Source of the DNA: Tetragenococcus solitarius NBRC 100494 | GTDB taxonomy: Bacteria; Bacillota; Bacilli; Lactobacillales; Enterococcaceae | NCBI RefSeq assembly: GCF_001544195.1 | Contig: NZ_BCPY01000018.1 | Coordinates: forward strand, 1 to 45,263 | DNA length: 45,263 nucleotides | Reading direction: 5' to 3' | Position numbers and translations under genes: made by a program | Shown: piece by piece, positions 1-7,642 of the stretch | Numbering within the stretch: the stretch's first letter is position 1 | Layout: every line of letters starts with the position of its first letter | Notes under the pieces: model-generated | The model's input: the letters and a program-made list of their open reading frames with translations, nothing else | Database searches by the model: none | What the model was told of the DNA's origin: nothing

Positions 1-5
1 GTTTA

Positions 6-14
6 TGCTATAAT
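6..14 (+). promoter_or_regulatory. Extended -10 promoter element for the ClbS-like gene
   Basis: The sequence reads TGCTATAAT, an extended -10 with a perfect TATAAT. The matching -35 would lie beyond the left edge of the window. It sits about 75 bases upstream of the first gene. Confidence 0.6.
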
Positions 15-89
15 ACAAATTAATGCAAAACATCGTTAGAAAAACTGGTTTTCAGCCGATAATTTTAGTGTGAAAGGAGGCAACTCATA

Positions 90-644
90 GTGGCAAGACC
101 TACAACAAAGACAGCCTTAGTGGAAGCAGCAGATATGAAGTTTACTGAATTGCTAGAACTAATGGATGCCATGACAGAAGAAGAGCAACATGCGAATTTT
201 AATTTTAGTGAAGCATTTTTAAATAAACAAAAAACCACTCATTGGAAGCGTGATAAGAATCTACGCGATGTCCTTATCCACTTATATGAGTGGCACCAGT
301 TATTACTCAACTGGGTAGATAATAATCAAAAAGGGATAACAAAACCCTTTTTACCCGAGCCTTACAATTGGCGGACCTACCCTCAAATGAATGTAGAAAT
401 TTGGAAAAAACATCAAATGACGTCTTATGTTAAAGCTAGACAACTGCTTGAAAAAAGTCATTTGGAAGTGATGGCTTTAATCCACTCTTTTTCCGACGAA
501 GAGTTATTTACTAAAAAATATTTTTCTTGGACAGGAACCGGTGCTTTAGGAGGTAATTGTGTCTCTGCAACCTCAAGTCATTACGACTGGGCCATCAAGA
601 AAATTAAAAAACATGTAAAAGAATACCGCAAAGCAACGTCTTAG
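90..644 (+). CDS. ClbS/DfsB family (DUF1706) four-helix protein
   Basis: A 184-residue protein resembling the ClbS/DfsB (DUF1706) family of DinB-like helical bundles. ClbS itself protects colibactin producers, but most family members in Firmicutes have no known substrate. Family-like stretches are LRDVLIHLYEWHQLLLNWV (about residues 58-76) and PFLPEPYNWRTYP, where tryptophan-rich helices are spaced as in the family. The start is a GTG preceded by AAAGGAGG at 74-81 with normal spacing. The gene stands alone between its own promoter and a terminator. A second, divergent member of the family lies at 35024-35533. Function is inferred from family resemblance only. Confidence 0.8.
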   Translation: MARPTTKTALVEAADMKFTELLELMDAMTEEEQHANFNFSEAFLNKQKTTHWKRDKNLRDVLIHLYEWHQLLLNWVDNNQKGITKPFLPEPYNWRTYPQMNVEIWKKHQMTSYVKARQLLEKSHLEVMALIHSFSDEELFTKKYFSWTGTGALGGNCVSATSSHYDWAIKKIKKHVKEYRKATS

Positions 645-650
645 ACGAAT

Positions 651-681
651 ATGCCTCCCACAGATTATTTGTGAGAGGCAT
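651..681 (+). terminator. Rho-independent terminator of the ClbS-like gene
   Basis: A 12-bp stem, ATGCCTCCCACA pairing with TGTGAGAGGCAT with one mismatch, encloses a 7-base loop and is followed by TTTATTTCTTA. It begins 6 bases after the stop codon. Confidence 0.75.
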
Positions 682-748
682 TTATTTCTTATGATTTATT
701 TGTCATAAAATCATTTGCCGAAGGATTCTCTAAGCTAGCTCGGTAATT

Positions 749-1786
749 TTAAGCTCCTTTTTGTCCAATATATTGAACAACTTTTGTTAGAGCTTCGTCT
801 AAATCATCTGCATAGATATGCGTTTGCTCATTTTCAGCATATTGTTGCAGTGTTTTTTCATATATCGGATCATAATAATATTGCAGTAACAACGCAACGG
901 CCGATGAAAAGTTTTCTTCAGCTAACAGCTGGGCAATCTCCTTAGCGACAGGGGTATGAACATGCTCACGGATTCTATTAAAGGCTTCAATAATCTCTGC
1001 TTGATGTTTTTCTGGACAATACTCCTGCAAGATAATTTCAACCCGTTTTTCTAAGGGAAGATGAATAAACAACTGCGGACTTTTTTCTTTTTTCTCATGT
1101 AACGCTACAGGAAGCGTTGCTTTGCCAATCCGCTTGCTCTCTCCTTCCATCAACAAAAATGGGGAATTTTCATAGCGAATTAAATCTTGTACCAATAAAG
1201 AATCAAAGGTCTTCTGCTTATGAGGCTCTAAACCGACTTGTCCAAAAATAGACCCTCGATGGTTGGCCATTTTTTCAAGATCAAGCACAGGATAACCGGC
1301 TTTTTTCAAACGACGCAATAGTATAGTTTTCCCACTGCCGGTATAGCCGTTTAGTACATACATTGGTTGAGTAAAAGCATAGTTTTCTAATTGTTGCATG
1401 ACCCATTTTCTATAAGAACGGATGCCTCCCTCTAATTTTGACACTTTGATGCCCATTAAATCGACCACCGTCGCGGCTGTTTTGCTGCGCATACCCCCGC
1501 GTGAGCAATAGACCACTCGTTCTTTATCCAATGATTGAAACTGTTCAATAAATGCTGGTAATTTTACCGAAAAAAGATCTAATCCTTTTTTCTTTGCTTC
1601 CTTAGGTCCCACCTGAGTATAGATGGTCCCTACTTCTGCTCTTTCTTCATTACTAAAAAGAGGGATATTAATACTTCCAGGAATGTGAAATTCAGCAAAC
1701 TCTTGGGGAGAGCGAACATCGACTAATGTAATAGCTCCATCGTTATGTTTTTTTAATAAATCAAGTAATTCTATATCTTGAAACAT
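749..1786 (-). CDS. mnmH: tRNA 2-selenouridine synthase MnmH (SelU/YbbB)
   Basis: A 345-residue enzyme expected to convert the wobble 2-thiouridine of some tRNAs to 2-selenouridine through a geranylated intermediate, using selenophosphate. The N-terminal rhodanese domain (about 1-130) carries the catalytic loop CSRGGMRS with Cys94. A P-loop domain follows with Walker A GYTGSGKT at residues 147-154, the arrangement typical of MnmH. Length matches the family. It starts 23 bases after the end of selD, with an AGGATG-type ribosome binding site in that gap, so the two genes form an operon in which SelD supplies the selenium donor. No selA, selB or tRNA-Sec gene is visible in the window, so the pair fits the selenouridine-only use of selenium. 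Confidence 0.93.
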   Translation of the reverse strand: MFQDIELLDLLKKHNDGAITLVDVRSPQEFAEFHIPGSINIPLFSNEERAEVGTIYTQVGPKEAKKKGLDLFSVKLPAFIEQFQSLDKERVVYCSRGGMRSKTAATVVDLMGIKVSKLEGGIRSYRKWVMQQLENYAFTQPMYVLNGYTGSGKTILLRRLKKAGYPVLDLEKMANHRGSIFGQVGLEPHKQKTFDSLLVQDLIRYENSPFLLMEGESKRIGKATLPVALHEKKEKSPQLFIHLPLEKRVEIILQEYCPEKHQAEIIEAFNRIREHVHTPVAKEIAQLLAEENFSSAVALLLQYYYDPIYEKTLQQYAENEQTHIYADDLDEALTKVVQYIGQKGA

Positions 1787-1809
1787 ACTTTCACATCCTA
1801 CTATAACCT

Positions 1810-2862
1810 TTACTCATCTACATTGATGTGTCCCTTGTTTTCATTTTCAACCCGACCAATAATTGCTGCCTCAATGTTTTTATCTTTGAGTTCTGTAAGT
1901 ACCTCTTCAGCATCCGATTCATTCACAGCGGCCAACAATCCTCCTGAAGTAACTGCATCGCAAAGAATCCATTGGTCCGTTTGATCTAGTGAACTTGCAA
2001 AGGTAACATCATCTTTTAAGTAATTAAAATTATTCTTCGTGCCTCCTGGTACAGCACCATTTTCAGCCAGTTGTTTCACTCTTGGCAAAACAGGAACTTG
2101 CTGCGCAGAAATGCGGATGCCCACTTCACTGCCTTGAGCCATTTCCGAGGCATGACCGAGTAAACCAAAACCAGTCACATCGGTGCAAGCGTGAACTTCA
2201 TAATTACCCAAAGTTTCAGCAGCTGTTTTATTTAACGTAGCCATCACTTCCGTTACTCGTTTAATCTCTGATTCCTCTAATAACCCTCTTTTGATTGAAG
2301 TGGTCAAAATCCCGACACCAATAGGCTTCGTTAAAATCAGCACATCTCCTGCTTGTGCGCCGCTATTGGTACGAATTTTATCCGGATGAATCGTTCCAGT
2401 AACAGCTAGTCCAAACTTAGGTTCTTTATCATCAATAGAATGACCGCCAACGAGTGCAACGCCCGCTTCTGATAATTTATTGCCCGCACCTTCTAAAATG
2501 GCAGCCAGAATTTGTTTATCTAAATCGGCAATCGGAAAAGCCACAATATTCAAAGCCGTGATGGGTGTCCCGCCCATCGCATAGACATCACTGATCGCAT
2601 TGGCAGCAGCAATCTGTCCAAAAGAGTAGGGATCATCCACAATTGGCGTAAAGAAATCAAGTGTTTGGACCAAAGCAGTACTGTCATTTAGCTTATAAAC
2701 GCCCGCATCATCGTTGGTTTCCAAACCGACTAATAAATTAGGACTAGGCGTAGCAGGAGAAAACGATTGTAAAACTTGACGTAAATCTGCTGGGCCAATT
2801 TTACAACCACAGCCCCCTTTAGAAGATAGAGAGGTCAATTTTACTGTGTCGTTATTATTCAT
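1810..2862 (-). CDS. selD: Selenide, water dikinase SelD
   Basis: This enzyme makes selenophosphate from selenide and ATP. From the chosen start the protein has 350 residues. The glycine-rich N-terminal loop GGCGCKIGPADL places Cys18 and Lys21 where E. coli SelD has catalytic Cys17 and Lys20, so this is the cysteine form and not a selenoprotein. Later family motifs include DFFTPIVDDPYSFGQIAAAN, ALVGGHSIDD and CTDVTGFGLLGHA. An upstream in-frame ATG at 2916 is less likely because AAAGGA stands 9 bases before the ATG at 2862. It is the first gene of a two-gene operon with mnmH. Confidence 0.94.
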   Translation of the reverse strand: MNNNDTVKLTSLSSKGGCGCKIGPADLRQVLQSFSPATPSPNLLVGLETNDDAGVYKLNDSTALVQTLDFFTPIVDDPYSFGQIAAANAISDVYAMGGTPITALNIVAFPIADLDKQILAAILEGAGNKLSEAGVALVGGHSIDDKEPKFGLAVTGTIHPDKIRTNSGAQAGDVLILTKPIGVGILTTSIKRGLLEESEIKRVTEVMATLNKTAAETLGNYEVHACTDVTGFGLLGHASEMAQGSEVGIRISAQQVPVLPRVKQLAENGAVPGGTKNNFNYLKDDVTFASSLDQTDQWILCDAVTSGGLLAAVNESDAEEVLTELKDKNIEAAIIGRVENENKGHINVDE

Positions 2863-2897
2863 GTCATCATATCCTTTTAAATGAAATTTCACTTCTA

Positions 2898-2906
2898 ATT
2901 TTAACA
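2898..2906 (-). promoter_or_regulatory. Possible extended -10 for selD-mnmH
   Basis: On the minus strand the sequence is TGTTAAAAT, an extended -10 about 36 bases before the selD start. Only a poor -35 (TTTATC, 18 bases upstream) is seen, so this is a tentative call. Confidence 0.35.
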
Positions 2907-3020
2907 CATTTGACAAGAAGTGATAAAAAGTTGCTAAAATCCTTTAAAAATAGTAGCTGCATCTTAAATAGCAAGTCTATTGATGGGAAACCGAACAAGA
3001 AGGCTCCAATCTGTAAAGTA

Positions 3021-3092
3021 TTGGTGGGAGTTTAAACGATGTACCACCAATCGTTAAACAAATTGGTGGCACATCAAAGAAGTTGCCACCAA
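3021..3092. repeat. Two tandem 30-bp inverted-repeat elements
   Basis: Two elements of equal length occupy 3021-3050 and 3063-3092. Each begins TTGGTGG and ends CCACCAA with 16 bases between. In the second the arms extend to TTGGTGGCA/TGCCACCAA. Their centres are 42 bp apart, about four helical turns. The inner arms of the two units can also pair with each other around 3044-3069. No T-run follows on either strand, so they do not look like terminators. They lie in the 441-bp gap between selD and the ligase gene, upstream of both promoters, and could be a regulator binding array. The rest of the gap holds a small palindrome and the ligase promoter. Confidence 0.6.
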
Positions 3093-3166
3093 AAACTAAA
3101 AATAATGGCGTAATATTGCTGAAGTAAAAAAGTCTGTCCGAAATAAATTATATACCTAAAGAAATG

Positions 3167-3179
3167 ATGACTAAGTCAT
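3167..3179. promoter_or_regulatory. 13-bp perfect palindrome upstream of the ligase gene
   Basis: ATGACT-A-AGTCAT is a perfect inverted repeat about 60 bp upstream of the ligase promoter. It could be an operator; no regulator is identified. Confidence 0.35.
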
Positions 3180-3239
3180 GGTATCCAGTGAAGTCGTGAT
3201 TTAGCACATTGAAAAGGATAATCAAAAAAATATACGAGT

Positions 3240-3268
3240 TTGCTCTTATACCTAAAAAAGGATAAAAT
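3240..3268 (+). promoter_or_regulatory. Sigma-A type promoter of the D-Ala-D-Ala ligase gene
   Basis: A -35 TTGCTC at 3240-3245 is followed after 17 bases by -10 TAAAAT at 3263-3268. The start codon follows 35 bases later, with ribosome binding site AGGAGGA at 3287-3293. Confidence 0.6.
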
Positions 3269-3303
3269 ACAATTTACAAAACCCACAGGAGGAGACAAAC
3301 TAA

Positions 3304-4335
3304 ATGGATATCGTTGTACTTGCAGGTGGATTGAGTCATGAAAGAGACGTGTCTTTATCTTCAGGCGGAAAAATAGCAACAGCTCTAGAAGAAAAAGGAC
3401 ACAAAGTTTTACTATTAGATATTTATCTAGGCATGAACGCTAATAACTTTGAAGAAGCTTTTCAAAACCAGACGGCAAAAAATGAGAAGCGCGATTACGC
3501 TATTGGTAAACAAGAACCCACACTAAAAGAAATAACTGACTTCAACCAGACCGATTTAGTCGGAAGAAACGTCATTTCAATTTGTAAAAGCGCTGATTTC
3601 TGTTTTTTAGCGCTACATGGAGGAATCGGCGAAAACGGCAAATTACAAGCGCTCTTTGATATTTATAATATCAAATATTCAGGAAGTAATTATAAGGGTA
3701 GCTTATTAGCGATGGATAAAGACATTTCAAAGAAATTAATGACAATAAATAATATTTTAACGCCTGATTGGGAAATAATCGATGATACTTCTCAACGTGA
3801 AATTTCTGCTCCTTGCGTAGTAAAACCGATTGATAACGGATCAAGTATTGGTGTTGAAATTATCGAAAATAACACCGATTTAGACAAAGCGATAAAAAAA
3901 GTTGAAAAATACCAAAGTAAAATAATGATTGAAAAGAAAATTTCGGGAAGAGAATTTTCAGTAGGCGTTTTAGGCGATACTGTTTTACCAGTGATTGAAA
4001 TCATACCTAAACATGGTTTTTATAGTTATGAAAACAAATACCAACAAGGTGCAACCGTTGAGATAGCACCCGCTGAAATCTCTGAACAGTTAACTAAAGA
4101 GTTAAGTGATTTAGCTCTTTACGTGCATAATGTTTTAGAGTTAACAATTTATTCCCGAATCGATTTTATTGTTACCTCTGATGCTAAAATCTATTGCATT
4201 GAAGCTAACAGCTTACCTGGAATGACTCCTACCAGTTTGTTACCACAGGAAGCAGCAGCTAAAGGAATCAATTTTGCAGCTCTATGTGAATCAATTGTTC
4301 ATTTATCTTTGGCTAAATATCACTATCTCTCTTAA
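3304..4335 (+). CDS. ddl: D-alanine--D-alanine ligase family protein
   Basis: A 343-residue ATP-grasp enzyme of the cytoplasmic ligase family that joins two D-alanines for peptidoglycan precursors. The N-terminal motif GGLSHERDVS contains the conserved Glu13. HGGIGENGKLQ and AMDKDISKK follow, then the ATP-grasp stretch VVKPIDNGSSIGV. The omega-loop region GFYSYENKY keeps the tyrosine found in D-Ala-D-Ala ligases, not the histidine typical of VanA-type D-Ala-D-Lac ligases. The metal-binding end reads RIDF and EANSLPGMTPTS, close to the usual EINTLPGMT. Length is normal. It has its own promoter and no cell-wall or van-type neighbours, so it may be either the housekeeping enzyme or a second copy. 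Substrate specificity is inferred from these motifs. Confidence 0.88.
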   Translation: MDIVVLAGGLSHERDVSLSSGGKIATALEEKGHKVLLLDIYLGMNANNFEEAFQNQTAKNEKRDYAIGKQEPTLKEITDFNQTDLVGRNVISICKSADFCFLALHGGIGENGKLQALFDIYNIKYSGSNYKGSLLAMDKDISKKLMTINNILTPDWEIIDDTSQREISAPCVVKPIDNGSSIGVEIIENNTDLDKAIKKVEKYQSKIMIEKKISGREFSVGVLGDTVLPVIEIIPKHGFYSYENKYQQGATVEIAPAEISEQLTKELSDLALYVHNVLELTIYSRIDFIVTSDAKIYCIEANSLPGMTPTSLLPQEAAAKGINFAALCESIVHLSLAKYHYLS

Positions 4336-4382
4336 AAATCTTCTGGTTAAACCAACCTAATTAATGTTCTGATTCCTATCGA

Positions 4383-4435
4383 GAAAATGAAGTTTTAAAA
4401 CTCTTACTTTACAAAGTTTCTGAAGCTTCATTTTC
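4383..4435. repeat. Inverted repeat downstream of the ligase gene
   Basis: GAAAATGAAG and CTTCATTTTC form a perfect 10-bp inverted repeat around a 33-base loop. It may act as a weak terminator between the converging ligase and sdpI-like genes, but no clear T-run follows. Confidence 0.3.
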
Positions 4436-4491
4436 CTTTAGTGATCCTCCGAATCCCCGGAAAATAATAGCTTTTCAAAGAAACCTCACTC

Positions 4492-5130
4492 TTAAACTCC
4501 TCTTTTAAATAACCTGAAGGAATAACCAAGCGGAAGAACAATCATTGCAACAACGATAACTAATAATAACCACCCTTGTTGTAAATAGGCATTTAAAACA
4601 AATAAGAGGCCGCCCCCAATAAATAACCAACTGGCTAAGCGATTTGTACGATTCCAATTCTCTTTACTATTTAAAGTCCAAGGAATCCGGATTCCAATTG
4701 TGTAGTTCTGTTTTATCTTATGCAAATAATTTCCCAACACAATAAAAACAATCCCTACCAGAAGATTTATTAGTAAACCAATATTTACTTGATAACCTAA
4801 AGCAGTCATATATGTCGAAATATAAACCAGCACCGAAATCATCGGAATCAACCATAAGACGACTCTAAATATTTTAGGACTAATATTCTTTTTCTTGGGG
4901 TCATTTTTTGTCAGTAAAAAGACCAGCCACTGAATAACAAATAGAAAAAATGGCAAACCTACAACAGTCATCCACTTACTACTCCAGCCATCAGGTTCAT
5001 TATTTGTACTAAAGTGGGTCGCTATTTGTGCCGGTAAATCTTCCCAAAGCAGAAACCCTATAACCACCGGAAGTAAAATGATTAGGCTTGTAATAAGCAA
5101 CGTTATTTTGTATTCATTCTTCTTTATCAT
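4492..5130 (-). CDS. SdpI family immunity/DUF1648 membrane protein
   Basis: A 212-residue membrane protein with about six hydrophobic segments. The N-terminal part matches the DUF1648 pattern (LPAQIATHFSTNNEPDGWSSK, residues about 32-52). The middle matches the SdpI family motif around GNYLHKIKQNYTIGIRIPWT followed by NWNRTNRLASW. In Bacillus subtilis, SdpI protects the cell from the secreted SdpC toxin and tethers the repressor SdpR at the membrane. Its first 17 bases overlap the ArsR gene upstream, the same order as sdpRI. No sdpC-like toxin gene is near, so this is either immunity against a foreign toxin or a more general envelope stress function. Confidence 0.8.
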   Translation of the reverse strand: MIKKNEYKITLLITSLIILLPVVIGFLLWEDLPAQIATHFSTNNEPDGWSSKWMTVVGLPFFLFVIQWLVFLLTKNDPKKKNISPKIFRVVLWLIPMISVLVYISTYMTALGYQVNIGLLINLLVGIVFIVLGNYLHKIKQNYTIGIRIPWTLNSKENWNRTNRLASWLFIGGGLLFVLNAYLQQGWLLLVIVVAMIVLPLGYSFRLFKRGV

Positions 5131-5395
5131 TGCGATTTCCCTCCAAATTAATCAACCAAGACATGATTTCTTCTAAAACCGAAGTATTCAAATCATAGTA
5201 AATAAAGTTTTTTTCTTTTTCTTCCCAAATAAGACCCGCTTTTTTTAAAATATTCAAATGATAGGAAATGGTAGCGCCTGTCATTTCAAAATGACGTCCA
5301 ATTTCTCCAGCTGATAATCGTCCATTCTTCAGTATTTGTAAAATTTCTCGTCTGACTGGATCTGAAAGTGCTTTAAAACTAGCTTCAAAACTCAT
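5114..5395 (-). CDS. ArsR family repressor, SdpR-like
   Basis: A 93-residue winged-helix repressor. ALSDPVRREILQILKNGRLSAGEI is the usual ArsR opening, and the recognition helix region reads MTGATISYHLNILKKAGLI. The metal-binding cysteines of ArsR/SmtB sensors are absent; the protein has no cysteine. This fits the SdpR branch, where a membrane partner gives the signal. It is the first gene of a two-gene overlapping operon, with TGGAGATG as ribosome binding site, and very likely represses itself through the large dyad at 5412-5451. Confidence 0.88.
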   Translation of the reverse strand: MSFEASFKALSDPVRREILQILKNGRLSAGEIGRHFEMTGATISYHLNILKKAGLIWEEKEKNFIYYDLNTSVLEEIMSWLINLEGNRNDKEE

Positions 5396-5411
5396 TTGTT
5401 CATCTCCATTG

Positions 5412-5451
5412 CTATTTAGAAAAATATCTAATTAGATTCTTTTCTAAATAG
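5412..5451. promoter_or_regulatory. Nested double-palindrome operator of the SdpR-like repressor
   Basis: An outer perfect 12-bp inverted repeat, CTATTTAGAAAA at 5412-5423 and TTTTCTAAATAG at 5440-5451, surrounds a separate perfect 12-bp palindrome, ATCTAATTAGAT, at 5426-5437. The outer arm overlaps the -10 box and the dyad covers the expected transcription start, as expected for a repressor site. Confidence 0.75.
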
Positions 5452-5476
5452 TAGCTTTATTTTCTACTTTTGTCAA
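5448..5476 (-). promoter_or_regulatory. Promoter of the sdpRI-like operon
   Basis: On the minus strand a perfect -35 TTGACA (5471-5476) is followed after 17 bases by TACTAT (5448-5453). The -10 overlaps the outer operator arm. Confidence 0.8.
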
Positions 5477-5492
5477 CTTCTTTCTATAATAA

Positions 5493-5522
5493 AAAAGTGA
5501 AGAGGTTAGCCTCTTCACTTTT
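5493..5522 (-). terminator. Terminator of the GNAT gene
   Basis: A perfect 13-bp stem, AAAAGTGAAGAGG with CCTCTTCACTTTT, closes a TTAG loop. Its first bases overlap the stop codon of the GNAT gene. It carries T-runs on both sides, so it could stop transcription in both directions and insulate the sdpRI-like promoter. Confidence 0.85.
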
Positions 5523-5958
5523 ATAAATATTTTTCAACTGATTGGCAGGGCACATCATCTTCATAATAAACATCAGAAGAAATTTGATACCCGCATTTTA
5601 AATAAAACGGCAACGCGGTCACTTCAGAGTGGATATCAACTTTTTTATAAGCTGAAACTCGCGAGTATTCCTCTAATTGTTTGAGAATTTCAGAAGAAAG
5701 GTGTTTTCCTCTATATTCCTTTAAAGTTGCGACACGAGTAATACGTACCCTTTCTTCATCTATTTTCAGCCAACGTGCTGTAGCGACAGGTAGGTTCCCT
5801 TTATAAGCGACAGCATAAATCGCATTTTCAGTATCATTTTCGTCAAATTCATCTTGTAGAGAAATTTGTTTTTCCAATACAAATACCTGCATACGAATAA
5901 AAATGCTGGCTGCTCTTTGCCAAGCTTGTTTTCCAATAATAATCTTGACTTCTTCCAT
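5521..5958 (-). CDS. GNAT family N-acetyltransferase
   Basis: A 145-residue acetyl-CoA-dependent acetyltransferase. The acetyl-CoA binding region is RITRVATLKEYRGKHLSSEIL, where RGKHL stands for the usual R/Q-x-x-G-x-G/A loop in a degenerate form. HSEVTALPFYLKCGYQI is the usual end of the fold. The substrate is not predictable. An in-frame GTG three codons earlier lies within the AGGTGA ribosome binding site, so the ATG at 5958 is chosen. It is a single gene with its own terminator. Confidence 0.8.
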   Translation of the reverse strand: MEEVKIIIGKQAWQRAASIFIRMQVFVLEKQISLQDEFDENDTENAIYAVAYKGNLPVATARWLKIDEERVRITRVATLKEYRGKHLSSEILKQLEEYSRVSAYKKVDIHSEVTALPFYLKCGYQISSDVYYEDDVPCQSVEKYL

Positions 5959-6030
5959 TTTGTTCACCTATTCTTTTGATGTAAGAACGCCTTTATTTTT
6001 TTATGTTCTTTCTATATGACATCAAATATT

Positions 6031-6717
6031 CTAAATCATACCTCTTAACAATACTTGAACCGCTTCGAACGCTTTAACACTCACATCATCGACTGAATCA
6101 TCAAACATCTGTGAGGCTTTATCTCCTACTTTATCTGAAATTGCCCGAACATTAAGCACAGGCGTTTGATAAAAGCTAGCCACTTGAGCAATCGCGCAAC
6201 TTTCCATGTCTGAGCCGATGAGTGCAGGAAAATTTTCCCGAATCTTTTGAATCGTTCCGACATTACTCATAAAAGAATCCGACGTCACAATCGTACCCAA
6301 ATGATAGATAATTTCATCTTCTGCAAGTAATTGCATAACCTTTTCTAATAATTTTTCGGCAATCGGATAATCTGCTGGCATTTGAGGTACCTGTCCAAAT
6401 TGATAGTCAAAACCAGTAGCATCAACATCGCTATAAACAAAGCGATCACTAAGAAGAATTTCACCCAAATCAGAATCTGGGGCAAATGTTCCAGTTGTTC
6501 CCGTATTGATAATTAAATCTGGAACAATATAATTATATAACCACGCTGTGCTGGCAGCAGCATTCACTTTGCCAATTCCTGATTCCACTAAATAAATTTC
6601 TTCTGTTAATTTTTCAATCGAAGTTTTTCCCTTCTGCCAGATGGTCTCACGCTGGGTATAGTATTTACGAAATGGCGCTACTTCTTCTTGCATAGCGGCT
6701 ATAATAGCAATTTTCAT
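6031..6717 (-). CDS. mtnN: 5'-methylthioadenosine/S-adenosylhomocysteine nucleosidase
   Basis: A 228-residue enzyme that splits adenine from methylthioadenosine and S-adenosylhomocysteine, recycling methyl-cycle by-products and feeding methionine salvage and autoinducer-2 formation. It begins MKIAIIAAMQEEVAPF with the conserved Glu12. SDMESCAIAQVA and RAISDKVGD contain the catalytic Glu and Asp. An extended start 12 codons earlier lies inside metQ. The ATG at 6717 is chosen because GGGAGG in the last codons of metQ precedes it. It starts one base after metQ ends, so both are read from the T-box controlled transcript. Confidence 0.94.
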   Translation of the reverse strand: MKIAIIAAMQEEVAPFRKYYTQRETIWQKGKTSIEKLTEEIYLVESGIGKVNAAASTAWLYNYIVPDLIINTGTTGTFAPDSDLGEILLSDRFVYSDVDATGFDYQFGQVPQMPADYPIAEKLLEKVMQLLAEDEIIYHLGTIVTSDSFMSNVGTIQKIRENFPALIGSDMESCAIAQVASFYQTPVLNVRAISDKVGDKASQMFDDSVDDVSVKAFEAVQVLLRGMI

Positions 6718-6718
6718 T

Positions 6719-7582
6719 CTAATCCTCCCAAATCTTATCGATTGGCTCATCAACTTCTACTTTAGTGCCTTCAAATTTTTCATCTATATAATTTTGTATC
6801 TCTGGATCATGATATAGTTCTCCTAATTTTTTAAGGTCTTCTTCATTCTCGCGACCTTTTTGCACCGCTATAATGTTGAAATTGCCTTTATTTGAATCGT
6901 CAACTTTCTCATAATAAATCGCATCTTCCAATACATTCAACCCACCTTCCAGTGCAATCGTATTGCCGATAGGAATTAAATCCACATCTGATAAAACACG
7001 CGGACCTGTCAGATCATCAATAAGTGTAAATTCAAAATCTTTTGGATTTTCAGCAATATCATCAGGCGTTCCTATTCCATCGTCAAAATCATCTTTTAAT
7101 TTAATTAGCCCAGCGGATTCTAACAAACGTAATCCACGCGCTGTATTAGCAGGATTATCCGCTAAAGCAATTTGTGCACCTTTAGGAAGTTCATCCAGAG
7201 AATCATACTTTTCTGAATATAGTCCCATCGGCTCCATATAAGTGGTTGCAATAGGGACTAACTTATCTGCACTTTCTTCATTATAACTTTTTAAATACTC
7301 CAACGACTGAAAGGCATTAGCATCTGCATCACCATCTGCCACAGCGTTATTGGAGGCTGTTCCTCCTGTGATTTCTGTTACTTCGATTTTAAGACCTGCA
7401 TCCTTAGCAGCATCCGAATCTGCAATGTAGTTCCAAATTTCTGCATCAGATCCTACCGAGCTAACACTAACCATTCCATCGTCCTGTGCTTCAGAGTTTT
7501 GTTCTTCTGTCTCATTATTTCCACAAGCGCCTAAAAACAGCAACAAACTTGCAGCACCCATCCATAAACTAATTTTTTTCAT
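6719..7582 (-). CDS. metQ: MetQ-type methionine-binding lipoprotein (NlpA family)
   Basis: A 287-residue surface lipoprotein that captures methionine for a MetNI importer. The signal peptide ends in the lipobox LGAC with lipidated Cys20. Family stretches include VEVTEITGG-like text near residue 66, ALADNPANTARGLRLLESAGLI and VDLIPIGNTIALEGGLN. metN and metI are not adjacent, so this is either a detached binding protein or a second one. Its transcript begins in a methionine T-box leader, and mtnN follows directly, which supports a methionine role. Confidence 0.9.
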   Translation of the reverse strand: MKKISLWMGAASLLLFLGACGNNETEEQNSEAQDDGMVSVSSVGSDAEIWNYIADSDAAKDAGLKIEVTEITGGTASNNAVADGDADANAFQSLEYLKSYNEESADKLVPIATTYMEPMGLYSEKYDSLDELPKGAQIALADNPANTARGLRLLESAGLIKLKDDFDDGIGTPDDIAENPKDFEFTLIDDLTGPRVLSDVDLIPIGNTIALEGGLNVLEDAIYYEKVDDSNKGNFNIIAVQKGRENEEDLKKLGELYHDPEIQNYIDEKFEGTKVEVDEPIDKIWED

Positions 7583-7642
7583 TGAACATTCTCCTTAATC
7601 ATTGCAGTATAAGCGACACTCCAACAAACAATTCTCCTTTTA

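Noticed and set aside
3021-3092. Possible T-box because the minus strand reads GGTGGTACATCG and GGTGGCA
   Set aside because: There is no stem I, no specifier region and no terminator with T-run, and the motif is present as symmetric dyads.
4336-4491. A small RNA or peptide gene after the ligase gene
   Set aside because: Only an inverted repeat is seen; no start codon with ribosome binding site or promoter was found.
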